Shown here in pieces: positions 24,557 through 33,304 of a stretch of 64,000 nt of DNA; within the stretch, counting starts at the first letter, position 1, and each line of letters opens with the position of its first letter. The position numbers and the translations under genes are program-made. The notes under the pieces were generated by a model. That model worked only from the letters and a program-made list of their open reading frames with translations, made no database searches and had not been told where the DNA came from. The stretch spans positions 1 through 64,000 of the forward strand of contig CALQIT020000002.1 of NCBI GenBank assembly GCA_943330705.2, read 5' to 3'. The stretch is from Streptomyces griseus (GTDB lineage: Bacteria; Bdellovibrionota; Bdellovibrionia; Bdellovibrionales; Bdellovibrionaceae).

Positions 24557-25639
24557 TTAGTTAGCTTTTGCGGTCAGTACGTTGCTGGTAATAGTGTAGC
24601 TGACTTCTTTGGGATCTTTACCATCCGGGGAAAGGGATGGGCTGGTCAGCAGCGGATACATAAAATAGTTGACTGAAATAAAACTGTCTTTGTTTGGAAT
24701 TTTGAAGTCTCGGCCGAAATTGAACACAGCCCAATTGCCTTCCCAATAACCAAAAAACTTAGCACGAAGAATTTTAATTTTTGGGTCGTCTAAGGCTAAT
24801 TTTTCTTCTAAAATGGCTTTGCGAACATCAGCTGGATCCACTGGTATCCAAGCCTTCTGTTTGGTCGAATAGTATTCGGCCCGGCAATGTTGGCCCTTTG
24901 TGACCTCACCAAGCTTTCCCAGCGAAGGGAATTCAGTTGAAGTGTTGACCCTGATACCGAAGACTTCTCTTGCTGGAATTTTTGCCGCTCTGGCTAAACC
25001 AACAAAAAGCGAATTTAGATCCGCGCACTTGCCGCTTAAGTTGTTCACGGTCAAAGTTGCTTTGACATCGCCTAAACCGCAGCCACGGACCTGCGGGTCT
25101 CGGGTCGAGTTCTCGACAATCCAATTGTAAATAGCCAATGCCTTTTGATCTGGATCTTTTATTTTTCCGACAATTTTTTTGGCAGTTTCACTGACAATTC
25201 CATCTGTTTGGATATGCTCGGTGGCCTTCAAATACGGGGCGATATTCGCTGGGTCATTCTCTGGCGAATTGTTTGGGCTGAGGCCTCGATACTCGGCAAT
25301 CTTTAGTATGCTTACAACATGCAACTCAGGATTGACCGCCTTCTTCCAGGTCGCATGCAGCATAGTTACAGAGCCAGTTACGGAGCCAACTTTTTCAACC
25401 TCGATACTGTCCGCGTTCCCAGTAAATTTCTGAGAGACCACAACTTGATAGCCCTTCAGTTCCATTGGAATCGGCACCCAAAGATCAGCCATTTCATCTT
25501 TTACCAATGGCGTGAAATCTTGCTTTAATTCTATTATTTTTTCCGCAATAGGAGCTACCGCCGACTTAGAAAGGGCATTAGAAAAAGAACAACAACCCCA
25601 TACTAGACTGCAAATACCGATCATCATTAGTTCTTTCAT
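24557..25639 (-). CDS. Secreted transglutaminase-like protein
   Basis: A 360-residue exported protein with a transglutaminase/papain-like core. The triad is visible as Cys in SGKCADLNSLF, His in GQHCRAEYY and Asp in IPVDPADVR. The signal region contains VWGCCS, which could be a lipobox, though Trp at -2 is unusual. Family members act as peptidases or, rarely, cross-linkers; the bacterial secreted ones are mostly of unknown substrate. The start at 25639 follows AAGGAG; the frame is open to 25663. It is the last gene of a run of five exported proteins on the minus strand. Confidence 0.82.
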   Translation of the reverse strand: MKELMMIGICSLVWGCCSFSNALSKSAVAPIAEKIIELKQDFTPLVKDEMADLWVPIPMELKGYQVVVSQKFTGNADSIEVEKVGSVTGSVTMLHATWKKAVNPELHVVSILKIAEYRGLSPNNSPENDPANIAPYLKATEHIQTDGIVSETAKKIVGKIKDPDQKALAIYNWIVENSTRDPQVRGCGLGDVKATLTVNNLSGKCADLNSLFVGLARAAKIPAREVFGIRVNTSTEFPSLGKLGEVTKGQHCRAEYYSTKQKAWIPVDPADVRKAILEEKLALDDPKIKILRAKFFGYWEGNWAVFNFGRDFKIPNKDSFISVNYFMYPLLTSPSLSPDGKDPKEVSYTITSNVLTAKAN

Positions 25640-25689
25640 GTGAACTCCTTTAATGAGGATCAAGTAGCCTTAGTTTTTGTATTAATCAA

Positions 25690-26322
25690 CTAGTTGCGCG
25701 AACACTGCTGCCATTGGACCTGGAAAGTCTGCTTAAAACTAAGATCTTGAGAATCCAAACTGACCATAGCTTCGGGGTACCTGTTGCGAAGGCTATAGGC
25801 AATGCCCACGGATGCGGTCATTGCCAAACTGACCTTGGATTGGCTGCACGGGGTCCATGCTAGTCGGGTTGCTTTTTGATTGGCTTGAAAGATAAAATTT
25901 CCAGTGTAGGGACCCACGAATCTAGCTTCGCGTAAGGACACTATCGGCATCATCGGTGCATTATACACAAATCTTTGAAAGGCGGTTGCCCCTTTAGGAA
26001 CTGATGCAAAACCTCGGTAATCAACCGAAACCAAGGCAAATTGCCAACCAGCCGGTACGCCCATTTCAATATTCACTGTGCACTGCTTGGCTGCGATTAA
26101 GTTTTTGGGATTGACCATTGAAGGCTTGGCCTCAAGAACCATATTATCAAACAAAATCGAAAGATCCTGAAGATCTGGCGAAATGCTAACCGCCGCCGAA
26201 GCCAGATCACAACCCGACCCCTTTAGGTTCACGCTGATGATTTCAGCATTGGGAGGCTTCGTTTGTGCTGTCGCTTGAAATGTTATGCCGAAAAATAAAT
26301 TCAAAAACCCCAAAAGAAACAT
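25690..26322 (-). CDS. Secreted DUF4360-like protein
   Basis: A 210-residue protein with a signal peptide ending near ATAQ. The mature part shows the DUF4360 pattern: GSGCDLASAAVSISPD, LSILFDNM, VSVDYRGFASVPKGATA, FVGPYTGNF and WTPCSQS. DUF4360 proteins are small secreted proteins with conserved Cys, common in fungi and in some predatory or polymer-degrading bacteria; their function is unknown. There are four Cys in the mature part, probably in disulfides. It lies 50 bases upstream of the transglutaminase-like gene. Confidence 0.75.
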   Translation of the reverse strand: MFLLGFLNLFFGITFQATAQTKPPNAEIISVNLKGSGCDLASAAVSISPDLQDLSILFDNMVLEAKPSMVNPKNLIAAKQCTVNIEMGVPAGWQFALVSVDYRGFASVPKGATAFQRFVYNAPMMPIVSLREARFVGPYTGNFIFQANQKATRLAWTPCSQSKVSLAMTASVGIAYSLRNRYPEAMVSLDSQDLSFKQTFQVQWQQCSRN

Positions 26323-26402
26323 CGATATACCCCTCCCGGCGATAAGCTACCCGAAAGCTTCTCGTGCAAGAGAGGGGCCAAGCAAATGGAGTCAAGGTGT
26401 CA

Positions 26403-26990
26403 CTAGCGCTCGCCAGATTTCTCATCAGCTTTGCGGGATTTAAGCTCAGTCCTGCAAATAGAAATCTTTTCGGTGTATTCGTCTTCGCGCTTTTCTAAAA
26501 CATTGCGGTAACCGCGAAAACGATCAATACGGTCTTTCAGAAATTCGACGGTAACACCAACCAACTTTTCATTCTCGTCCAAGCCTAATTTAAGATCATC
26601 TTCACGATTTGTGACCCGTTCCAAAGGTTCAGTCCAAGTCAATTTTCCATCGCCGCCATTTCGTTTGTCAGCAAGATCTTCTTTGCATTTTTTCAAGACC
26701 CCGTACAAACCAAGGCTTCCGTAGTTGCGATTGCCGTAAACCCGGTCCTCTAAGCTGTAGACATCATTTTGCAAGCGACGAAGCTCTTCTTTAATCTCCA
26801 CTTTTCTCTGAAAAACCATGTTGCCGTCTTTAACTCCGATTTGGGAATCAGAACTGACGTTGTCTTTTTTATCCATATTGGTTTCAATCTTTTCGGCTTT
26901 GTGCGGATTGGTACTACAACTTACCGCCACTAGCGAAGTGCTCGCCAACAAAAGAAGCATTTTGGATACTTTTTTGGATACGTTTTTCAT
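26403..26990 (-). CDS. Coiled-coil lipoprotein of unknown function
   Basis: A 195-residue protein with a lipoprotein-type signal, LLLLASTSLVAVSC, and a highly charged helical mature part with likely coiled coils (RKVEIKEELRRLQNDVYSL; VEFLKDRIDRFRGYRNVLEK). Two Cys are present in the mature chain (KKCKED and SICRTE). The start at 26990 is chosen because it gives the signal peptide directly and has AGGA before it; the longest frame runs to 27104 and would overlap the next gene. I recognise no family. Confidence 0.6.
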   Translation of the reverse strand: MKNVSKKVSKMLLLLASTSLVAVSCSTNPHKAEKIETNMDKKDNVSSDSQIGVKDGNMVFQRKVEIKEELRRLQNDVYSLEDRVYGNRNYGSLGLYGVLKKCKEDLADKRNGGDGKLTWTEPLERVTNREDDLKLGLDENEKLVGVTVEFLKDRIDRFRGYRNVLEKREDEYTEKISICRTELKSRKADEKSGER

Positions 26991-27081
26991 ATTCCTGACC
27001 CTTTCATGCGACTCGCAAAAATAGGAATTGCGATCAGGAAAAAGTCTAATTTTCATTCTTTGATTTGGGTAGACCATTTTC

Positions 27082-27708
27082 TTACTCGAAACGAATACCG
27101 ACACGGCCTAGCAAGTAGACGGAAGTACTTGGGTCCCAGCCCTCTGCGCGAATGACTCGGGCCTCCGCACTGACCCACAACCAGCGCACTGGTGCACGAA
27201 AGCCACACCCAACACCGCCCAAAGAGCGCCAGTCGGACTCATTGGAAGTCCGAATACCAAGTAAATCACTGTCTACCTTGTTTTGAGCTGTCCCTATCCC
27301 TACTGTTAGAAATGGAACTCCCCACTGGAATTTATCGATTTGATATTGCGCCCAAACAGCATAGGCCTGGTAATTTCGCAATACCTTTAGGGTCGAGTTT
27401 CCGCTCGAGTCCGAAAAATCTGACTTCTCAATAAGCACATTGTATTCATTAACGCCGACACCAAAAGCCAGGTTGCTTAGATTGCGATAGACATATTCGT
27501 TGCTGGTATTGTTTTCAGATCGCACTTCTTGACCCAGTGTAAAAATAAATCGATAGCTGAATTTGTTCGCTTGCGACTGAAGCGGCGAACCAAGCTCGCG
27601 ATCCGCAGCCCTGCAGAAACTGGAACCACTGGAAAAAAGTAGAAAAAACAAAAAAGACCGTGCGAAATTTGATTTTATTTTTAGATTCTTTTGAAATTCT
27701 TTTTTCAT
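27082..27708 (-). CDS. Putative outer-membrane beta-barrel protein
   Basis: A 208-residue protein with a signal peptide (FLFFLLFSSGSSFCRA) and alternating hydrophobic strands such as FSYRFIFTLGQEV, YQAYAVWAQYQI and VPFLTVGIGTAQNK. It ends in VGIRFE, close to the terminal-aromatic signature of outer-membrane barrels, and the strand number suggests eight. It ends 91 bases before the lipoprotein start and begins one base after the stop of the peptidase gene, so transcription with that gene is likely. Confidence 0.6.
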   Translation of the reverse strand: MKKEFQKNLKIKSNFARSFLFFLLFSSGSSFCRAADRELGSPLQSQANKFSYRFIFTLGQEVRSENNTSNEYVYRNLSNLAFGVGVNEYNVLIEKSDFSDSSGNSTLKVLRNYQAYAVWAQYQIDKFQWGVPFLTVGIGTAQNKVDSDLLGIRTSNESDWRSLGGVGCGFRAPVRWLWVSAEARVIRAEGWDPSTSVYLLGRVGIRFE

Positions 27709-27709
27709 T

Positions 27710-28909
27710 CTATTTCTTACAGCTAAAAGCAGTTACCAGATCTGGATCTTTGACCATATTTTGAAAATACTCACACTCTGCAGTTGTCGTTAGCGAAAGA
27801 CTTTTATAAAACCAAAATAAAATTTGCGCTGGCGCCATGACGTCTTCTGGCTTTTTCTGATCAAGAAAAGTTCGAAGCTCTGACAAAGTCAAAACAAGGG
27901 CCTTGCCCATCTCAATCCGAACTTTGTCCTCGGTCATACCAGGCTGATTGAGCATAACTTTACTTAATCCATAAATCGAACGCGCCAATTTATTACCAAG
28001 CTTATATGAAATACTTACTTCATATTCTGGGGGCACATGGGCAATCAAAGACGAAAGTTCTTTGCGCGTCGGCATTGAAAGCACGTCAAAATCCAGCCTG
28101 CGACTTAGTTTTTCAGAAGGTAGCGACCGGCCCACAAAATTACTATCTTTGGAAAAAATCCAACCCCAAACGTCGGCCATACCCTCATTCAGGCCCCTCA
28201 ATAATATCGGAAGGTACAGATCCTCTAAATCTGACTTCGGATAGCGGTCGCCCAAGGGCCTCATAACGATTTGATTAAATATGGAATGAAAGTGTTCATG
28301 CCCGATGACCCCAGAATTTACCATCAAAGGTAAGTCCTCTGAAGTGAAGGGAACAAACAGATAGGTATCCACAGCACTAGAATACAAAGCATTGTTTTGC
28401 AGCAAACTGCCGTCTTCGGAACTAAATCTTGCGTTGATTGCGACTTTTCGCGGCCAGATATTGACCGTCGCCACGCCGATTTGTTGATCCAAAAACATCA
28501 ACCGCTCAAACTGATAATAAAGCGTTACTAACTGCAAGCTCAACGCATCCATGGCGACATAAACGCCCTCTTTGGACTTCATAAAACGCACAGCCGGAGC
28601 CTTGCCAACGATTTCTCCATCCTGAGAAGTGGGCTCCATAAAAAATTGGGCGGCAGTCCCCTCAAGTCGGCTAAGATCTGTAATAGTTAGTAACTCTACC
28701 TCTTGCATTGAGTAAGTCTTGTCACTCAGGCTTGGAATCTGGACTCGAATAGGTCCATCTTGAGCTGAAATCTTCTTTTCCGTGCAACCAACCACCGAGC
28801 CCGCAATAGTCATCGCAAACACTAAAAAAGTGATGAAATAACGGCAACATAAGCGTATAAGCAACCAGATTGTCACTGCCGGAGTGTAGACGAAACCTGA
28901 CCCAGGCAC
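27710..28909 (-). CDS. Zinc-metallopeptidase-like lipoprotein
   Basis: A protein of up to 399 residues with a membrane signal and lipobox-like SVVGC (Cys42). It contains the zinc motif VIGHEHFHSIF (His204, Glu205, His208) and, 34 residues later, NEGMADVWGW with Glu242, the gluzincin-type spacing for a third ligand. It is therefore probably an active envelope metallopeptidase of unassigned family. The start is unsure: GTG at 28909 has no ribosome binding site, and starts nearer to the hydrophobic segment are possible. It is the first gene of the exported-protein run and divergent from pcrA. Confidence 0.6.
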   Translation of the reverse strand: MPGSGFVYTPAVTIWLLIRLCCRYFITFLVFAMTIAGSVVGCTEKKISAQDGPIRVQIPSLSDKTYSMQEVELLTITDLSRLEGTAAQFFMEPTSQDGEIVGKAPAVRFMKSKEGVYVAMDALSLQLVTLYYQFERLMFLDQQIGVATVNIWPRKVAINARFSSEDGSLLQNNALYSSAVDTYLFVPFTSEDLPLMVNSGVIGHEHFHSIFNQIVMRPLGDRYPKSDLEDLYLPILLRGLNEGMADVWGWIFSKDSNFVGRSLPSEKLSRRLDFDVLSMPTRKELSSLIAHVPPEYEVSISYKLGNKLARSIYGLSKVMLNQPGMTEDKVRIEMGKALVLTLSELRTFLDQKKPEDVMAPAQILFWFYKSLSLTTTAECEYFQNMVKDPDLVTAFSCKK

Positions 28910-29010
28910 AATCGTTAGAATTTTGTACAGGTGATGTCTACAATCGCCGTCGTCGGCAACACCTGTCGCCGCTGTCGGCCAGCGGAATGATCGAGCGAAG
29001 GGGTCTGTTC

Positions 29011-31266
29011 ATGATGGATTTGCAAATTGTAACCAAGAATCTGAACTTCCCGCAAAAATCGGCCGTTGAGCACACCGATGGCCCGCTTTTGATCTTGGCA
29101 GGAGCAGGCTCGGGAAAGACGCGGGTTTTGACCAGCCGAATGGCCACTTTAATTGCCCAGCGATTGGCCGCGCCCGATGAAGTCCTTGCCGTCACCTTTA
29201 CCAACAAAGCCGCTCGGGAAATGGAAAGCCGAATTTTTAAAATTTTGCTAGATCTTGGGATTTCAATTCGCGAGCCCCTTTGGGTCAGCACTTTTCACAG
29301 TTTCTGCAACCGCCTGCTGCGCGAACATATTTCACTGTTGGATTACAAACCCCACTTTGGAATTTATGATGATAGTGATCAGCTCAGCCAAATTAAAAAA
29401 GTTATGGGTGCCCTGAATCTGAACGACAAAGTTTACCCAGCGAAAAGTTTTCGCAACCGAATCAATTCAGCCAAAATGCTAGCCCTGTCCCCCGATGACG
29501 TCGCAAAATCTTCTAAACTTTTTTTGGACGACAAAAGTATTGCCGTCTATCGCTTGTATGAACAGGAAATGAAAAAGGCCAACAGTCTGGATTTTGGTGA
29601 TCTTTTATTTAAGACCTACGAACTTTTTCGCATGTACCCTGATGTTTTATTGATGTTCCAAACCAAGTTTAAGTATGTGCTTATTGATGAATATCAAGAC
29701 ACAAACCACATCCAATATTTGTTAGTTAAAATGCTGGCCGAAAAGCATCGAAATCTTTGCGTCGTTGGTGACGAGGATCAATCTATTTACAGTTGGCGCG
29801 GAGCTGATATTTCGAATATATTGGATTTTGAAAAGGATTTTCCCGAAGCGAAGGTGGTAAAGCTTGAAGAAAATTATCGCTCCAGTGCAAATATTGTAAA
29901 CGCCGCCACGGCCGTCATTAAAAATAATACCGAAAGAAAAGATAAAACACTTTTTACTGCCAACGCCGCTGGCGACTTGATCTGTGTCCACGAAGATCGC
30001 AGCGAGTACGAGGAAGCTCGATTTGTGGTACGACAAGTTCAGGCTTTAATCGCACAGGGCGAGGGCAATTATTCCGACTACGCAATTTTTTATCGCACGA
30101 ACGCTCAGTCTCGGGTTCTGGAAGAGCAGCTGCGCTCCAGTGGCATTGCTTATAAAATTGTGGGCGGCGTCCGTTTCTACGAGCGCATGGAAATCAAGGA
30201 CATGCTAAGCTATATGAAGCTGACGGCCAATCCAGCAGATGATATGGCATTCAAGCGAGTGATTAACACTCCGGCCCGCGGTATCGGCAAAACGACGGTT
30301 GAAAAGCTAGAAGAATTTTCGATGCAAGAGAAACTTCCCTTGTTACAAGCCGCTGCAAAAGCCTGTGAACAACGAATGTTTAATGCTGGTACCACTTCTA
30401 AAATTCGAAATTTTCTGCAATTGATGGAAGACCTGCAAGCCCTTAGTCAACGGCATAACTTAGTCGATTTTTATCATATGGTTTTGGACAAGACAGAATA
30501 TGTGAATCGCTTGAAAGCGGAAAACAATACTGAATCCGATGCTCGAGTACAGAACTTAGAGGAACTTTCCAATGCGCTAACTCAGTTTATGAAAGAACGT
30601 ATCGATGCTTCGCTGCAGTCTTTTCTCGAGGAAATGGCGTTGGTCTCAGATATTGATTCGCTGGACGAAGAGCAAGATAGCGTCACCATGATGACTTTAC
30701 ATATCTCAAAGGGTCTTGAATACCCTGTCGTCTTCGTCGTTGGAAACGAAGAAAATCTTTTTCCAAATATTAAGCCGCACGAAGGTGACGAAGAGCATGA
30801 GATTGAAGAAGAACGGCGTTTGATGTATGTCGGTATGACTCGAGCCCGCAAAAGGCTTTATTTGACCTATGCCCGGACCCGCAAAGTCTGGGGTCAAGAG
30901 CACTTCAATCCGCCAAGCCGATTTATAAATGAAATTCCAGAAAATTTAATTGAATTTTCAACCACCTATCAAACCCCTCGTTTTGTAGCTACGGCGGCCA
31001 CAAATACGGCCAGAACTGCGGCAGACTGGACCGCTCCCAAAAAAGGGGCTTCGGACTTTGATTTGCAGAATTTTCCGGATTACGAAATGACAGACTCCCG
31101 TTCCAGCGACTTTAGTAAAGGCATGCGGGTTCGCCATCCCACCTTCGGTGCGGGCTCGGTTTTTCAGGTCGAGGGTGCTGGCGAGCAACAGAAAGTTAGT
31201 GTTATGTTCACAGATCAAACAATTAAAAAATTTGTTGCTAAATACGCACGACTTGAGAGAATTTAA
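29011..31266 (+). CDS. pcrA: UvrD/PcrA-type DNA helicase
   Basis: A 751-residue superfamily 1A 3'-5' helicase for nucleotide excision repair, mismatch repair or replication-conflict resolution. Motif I is GAGSGKTRVLTSRM, motif II LIDEYQDTNHIQY, motif III GDEDQSIYSWRGA, motif IV LEENYRS, motif V TLHISKGLEYPVV and motif VI EERRLMYVGMTRARKRLY. The C-terminal GMRVRHPTFGAGSVFQVEG is the Tudor-like domain that binds RNA polymerase in PcrA/UvrD. The longer frame from 28870 is not used; AAGGGG lies seven bases before the ATG at 29011. Either uvrD or pcrA is a fair name. Confidence 0.95.
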   Translation: MMDLQIVTKNLNFPQKSAVEHTDGPLLILAGAGSGKTRVLTSRMATLIAQRLAAPDEVLAVTFTNKAAREMESRIFKILLDLGISIREPLWVSTFHSFCNRLLREHISLLDYKPHFGIYDDSDQLSQIKKVMGALNLNDKVYPAKSFRNRINSAKMLALSPDDVAKSSKLFLDDKSIAVYRLYEQEMKKANSLDFGDLLFKTYELFRMYPDVLLMFQTKFKYVLIDEYQDTNHIQYLLVKMLAEKHRNLCVVGDEDQSIYSWRGADISNILDFEKDFPEAKVVKLEENYRSSANIVNAATAVIKNNTERKDKTLFTANAAGDLICVHEDRSEYEEARFVVRQVQALIAQGEGNYSDYAIFYRTNAQSRVLEEQLRSSGIAYKIVGGVRFYERMEIKDMLSYMKLTANPADDMAFKRVINTPARGIGKTTVEKLEEFSMQEKLPLLQAAAKACEQRMFNAGTTSKIRNFLQLMEDLQALSQRHNLVDFYHMVLDKTEYVNRLKAENNTESDARVQNLEELSNALTQFMKERIDASLQSFLEEMALVSDIDSLDEEQDSVTMMTLHISKGLEYPVVFVVGNEENLFPNIKPHEGDEEHEIEEERRLMYVGMTRARKRLYLTYARTRKVWGQEHFNPPSRFINEIPENLIEFSTTYQTPRFVATAATNTARTAADWTAPKKGASDFDLQNFPDYEMTDSRSSDFSKGMRVRHPTFGAGSVFQVEGAGEQQKVSVMFTDQTIKKFVAKYARLERI

Positions 31267-31287
31267 GTCCAGTGACGGAGGTGCTTG

Positions 31288-31869
31288 ATGCGTTTGGTAA
31301 CGGCTCTAAGTGTTTTGATTTCGATGCTACTTATTTCAACAACATCTTTTGCCCAAAAGAAATCAACAAAGGGGCATAGCTCAGAAGGCGCAAGCAATTC
31401 TGGTTCAAATTCTGGCCTTTATGTACCAGACAAAGAAGTTGCACTTTCAAGTACATTTGGGGAATTCAGTTCAGCCAGCGGCACCAATGGTTTGCGGGCC
31501 TCGATGAATTATAAAAAATTTATTCGTGAAGGCATGGAAGTTGGTGGTCGGTTTGATCTGATGATGGTGGATTACAAGGGGTCATCGAATACCTACATGG
31601 GACTTTGGGGCACTTTTACCTACAACCTGCACAGTTGGGACCTAGCCAACACCTACTATGCAACCGGAGCACTTGGTATTGTCGACGAAGCCTTGGCAGG
31701 AGCGGCGGTTGGGGCCTCAGATAAAAAGTTTAGCTTCTCAGCCTTTGCTGGTCGGCGGTTTCCTTGGATGGACAAACTTTATTATTCACCGGAAGCTGGT
31801 TTCCGAAAAATTGGCGGCACTGATTTGGCTATCGTGATTGTGCCTCTGAATGTAAGCGTTCTTTGGTAG
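31288..31869 (+). CDS. Exported barrel-like protein
   Basis: A 193-residue protein with a signal peptide (LISMLLISTTSFAQ), a Ser/Gly-rich linker (SSEGASNSGSNSG) and then alternating strands (GLRASMNYKKFI, MEVGGRFDLMMVDYK, YMGLWGTFTYNLH) ending in NVSVLW, as expected of a small outer-membrane beta-barrel. A strong GGAGG lies six bases before the ATG at 31288. It follows pcrA by 21 bases. Its last 41 bases overlap the 3' end of the convergent kamA gene. Confidence 0.65.
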   Translation: MRLVTALSVLISMLLISTTSFAQKKSTKGHSSEGASNSGSNSGLYVPDKEVALSSTFGEFSSASGTNGLRASMNYKKFIREGMEVGGRFDLMMVDYKGSSNTYMGLWGTFTYNLHSWDLANTYYATGALGIVDEALAGAAVGASDKKFSFSAFAGRRFPWMDKLYYSPEAGFRKIGGTDLAIVIVPLNVSVLW

Positions 31870-33091
31870 GAATACGCAAAAGCTGATTCGTAAGATCAGG
31901 ATTCGATTCTTTTGCAAGCTGAGTGGTCCTCCACTCGGCTTCATACTCTGAAGCATCAATGGGCTTGAAAATCTGATTAGCGCACGGATTTATATAGTCC
32001 GCGGTTACCCCGTCCCAACCTTTGTAAGTCCTTTTTTCTTTAGATGCTTCGATCAAAAAATCCGGAACCAAAGCGACCTTCCCGCCTCCGTTTGGAATGT
32101 CCACGGATAGATTTGGCATTGCCAGACCGGACAAGGTGCCCCACAACTCTTTCTGAATTGCCAAGGAATCCTCAATTGAGGTGCGCAGATGGTCGCTGCC
32201 TTCGGACGGATCGCACTGAAACATATAGTATGGTTTTACCCTTAAAAACAAAAGCCGCCGCGACAAAGCCTGCACAATTGCCGGATGATTATTTACACCA
32301 TTTAATAACACCATTTGATTCATCACCGGAATGCCATGATCGACAAACATTTCTACAGCCATTTTTGCTTCAATTGTTATTTCCCGAGGATGATTGAAAT
32401 GAGTCATCAAAAATACGGGATTGTGTTTACGAATGATTTTAACAAGACCTTCGGTGATTCGCATGGGGCAAACGACGGGCATACGGGTGCCAATTCGAAT
32501 GATCTCAATATGCTCAATCTTACGCAGGTCAGTTAGCACTCGATCCAACTGCTGATCAGATAAAGTAAGCGGGTCCCCGCCAGAAAGAATCACTTCGCGA
32601 ACACCAGGTTTGCTGCGGATATAGGCCAAGGCATTTTGATACTCGCTTTCGCGGATGAATGCTTGTTCGGCCCCGGTAAAGTGCTTGCGCGTGCAAAATC
32701 GGCAGTAAACGCTGCAAATGTCGGTAATCAAAAAAAGAACTCGATCTGGATAGCGATGAATCACTCGCGGTGTCGGATTATTTTTTCTTTCCCCCAACGG
32801 ATCAAATAACCCTTGGCTGCCCTTACTTAATTCTTGAGCATGGGGCATCAGTATTCGTCGGATAGGATCAAGCTCTTGGGCCCTTGCCAACGACGCGTAA
32901 TAGGGGGTTGAGCGAATATTAAAAAGCTCAGCACCCTGCTGAAAGGCCTGCTCTTCGCCCGCGGTCAATTTAAACCACTGGCTAAACTCCTGCAAAGATT
33001 TAAGAGAATTCCGCAATTGCCAGTGCCAAGATTGCCAGTTCTGGGAATCGATGGCCTCGGGTCTATTTGCCGTCGCAAAGTTCATTTTCAT
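31829..33091 (-). CDS. kamA: Lysine 2,3-aminomutase family radical SAM enzyme
   Basis: A 420-residue protein that would interconvert L-alpha- and L-beta-lysine. The cluster motif is CSVYCRFC; VILSGGDPLTLSD follows. The PLP lysine is in DIPNGGGK, and the two substrate-binding Asp of KamA are kept in CDPSEGSDHLR and SVDIPNGGG, which favours lysine over other substrates. An EF-P-lysylation role (EpmB-like) is less likely because of the longer chain, but not excluded. The C-terminal coding part overlaps the convergent barrel gene by 41 bases. Confidence 0.85.
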   Translation of the reverse strand: MKMNFATANRPEAIDSQNWQSWHWQLRNSLKSLQEFSQWFKLTAGEEQAFQQGAELFNIRSTPYYASLARAQELDPIRRILMPHAQELSKGSQGLFDPLGERKNNPTPRVIHRYPDRVLFLITDICSVYCRFCTRKHFTGAEQAFIRESEYQNALAYIRSKPGVREVILSGGDPLTLSDQQLDRVLTDLRKIEHIEIIRIGTRMPVVCPMRITEGLVKIIRKHNPVFLMTHFNHPREITIEAKMAVEMFVDHGIPVMNQMVLLNGVNNHPAIVQALSRRLLFLRVKPYYMFQCDPSEGSDHLRTSIEDSLAIQKELWGTLSGLAMPNLSVDIPNGGGKVALVPDFLIEASKEKRTYKGWDGVTADYINPCANQIFKPIDASEYEAEWRTTQLAKESNPDLTNQLLRIPTKERLHSEAQSR

Positions 33092-33304
33092 AGTGTGTGG
33101 TTAACATAGACCCGCTTTTGCTGTCTAGATTATAGACATCTCTATGACCTAACAGCGGCAGGATCAGTCAACAACGGGAGTCTCAGAATGAGAATGCCCA
33201 TTAATTCTAAGCCCTTAATACAATTGGCATATTGGCCTAGGTATTGAAGTAGCTATCAATGAGATTAAAATTTACGGCAAGACGCCATTTTCCAGGAGGA
33301 CTTT

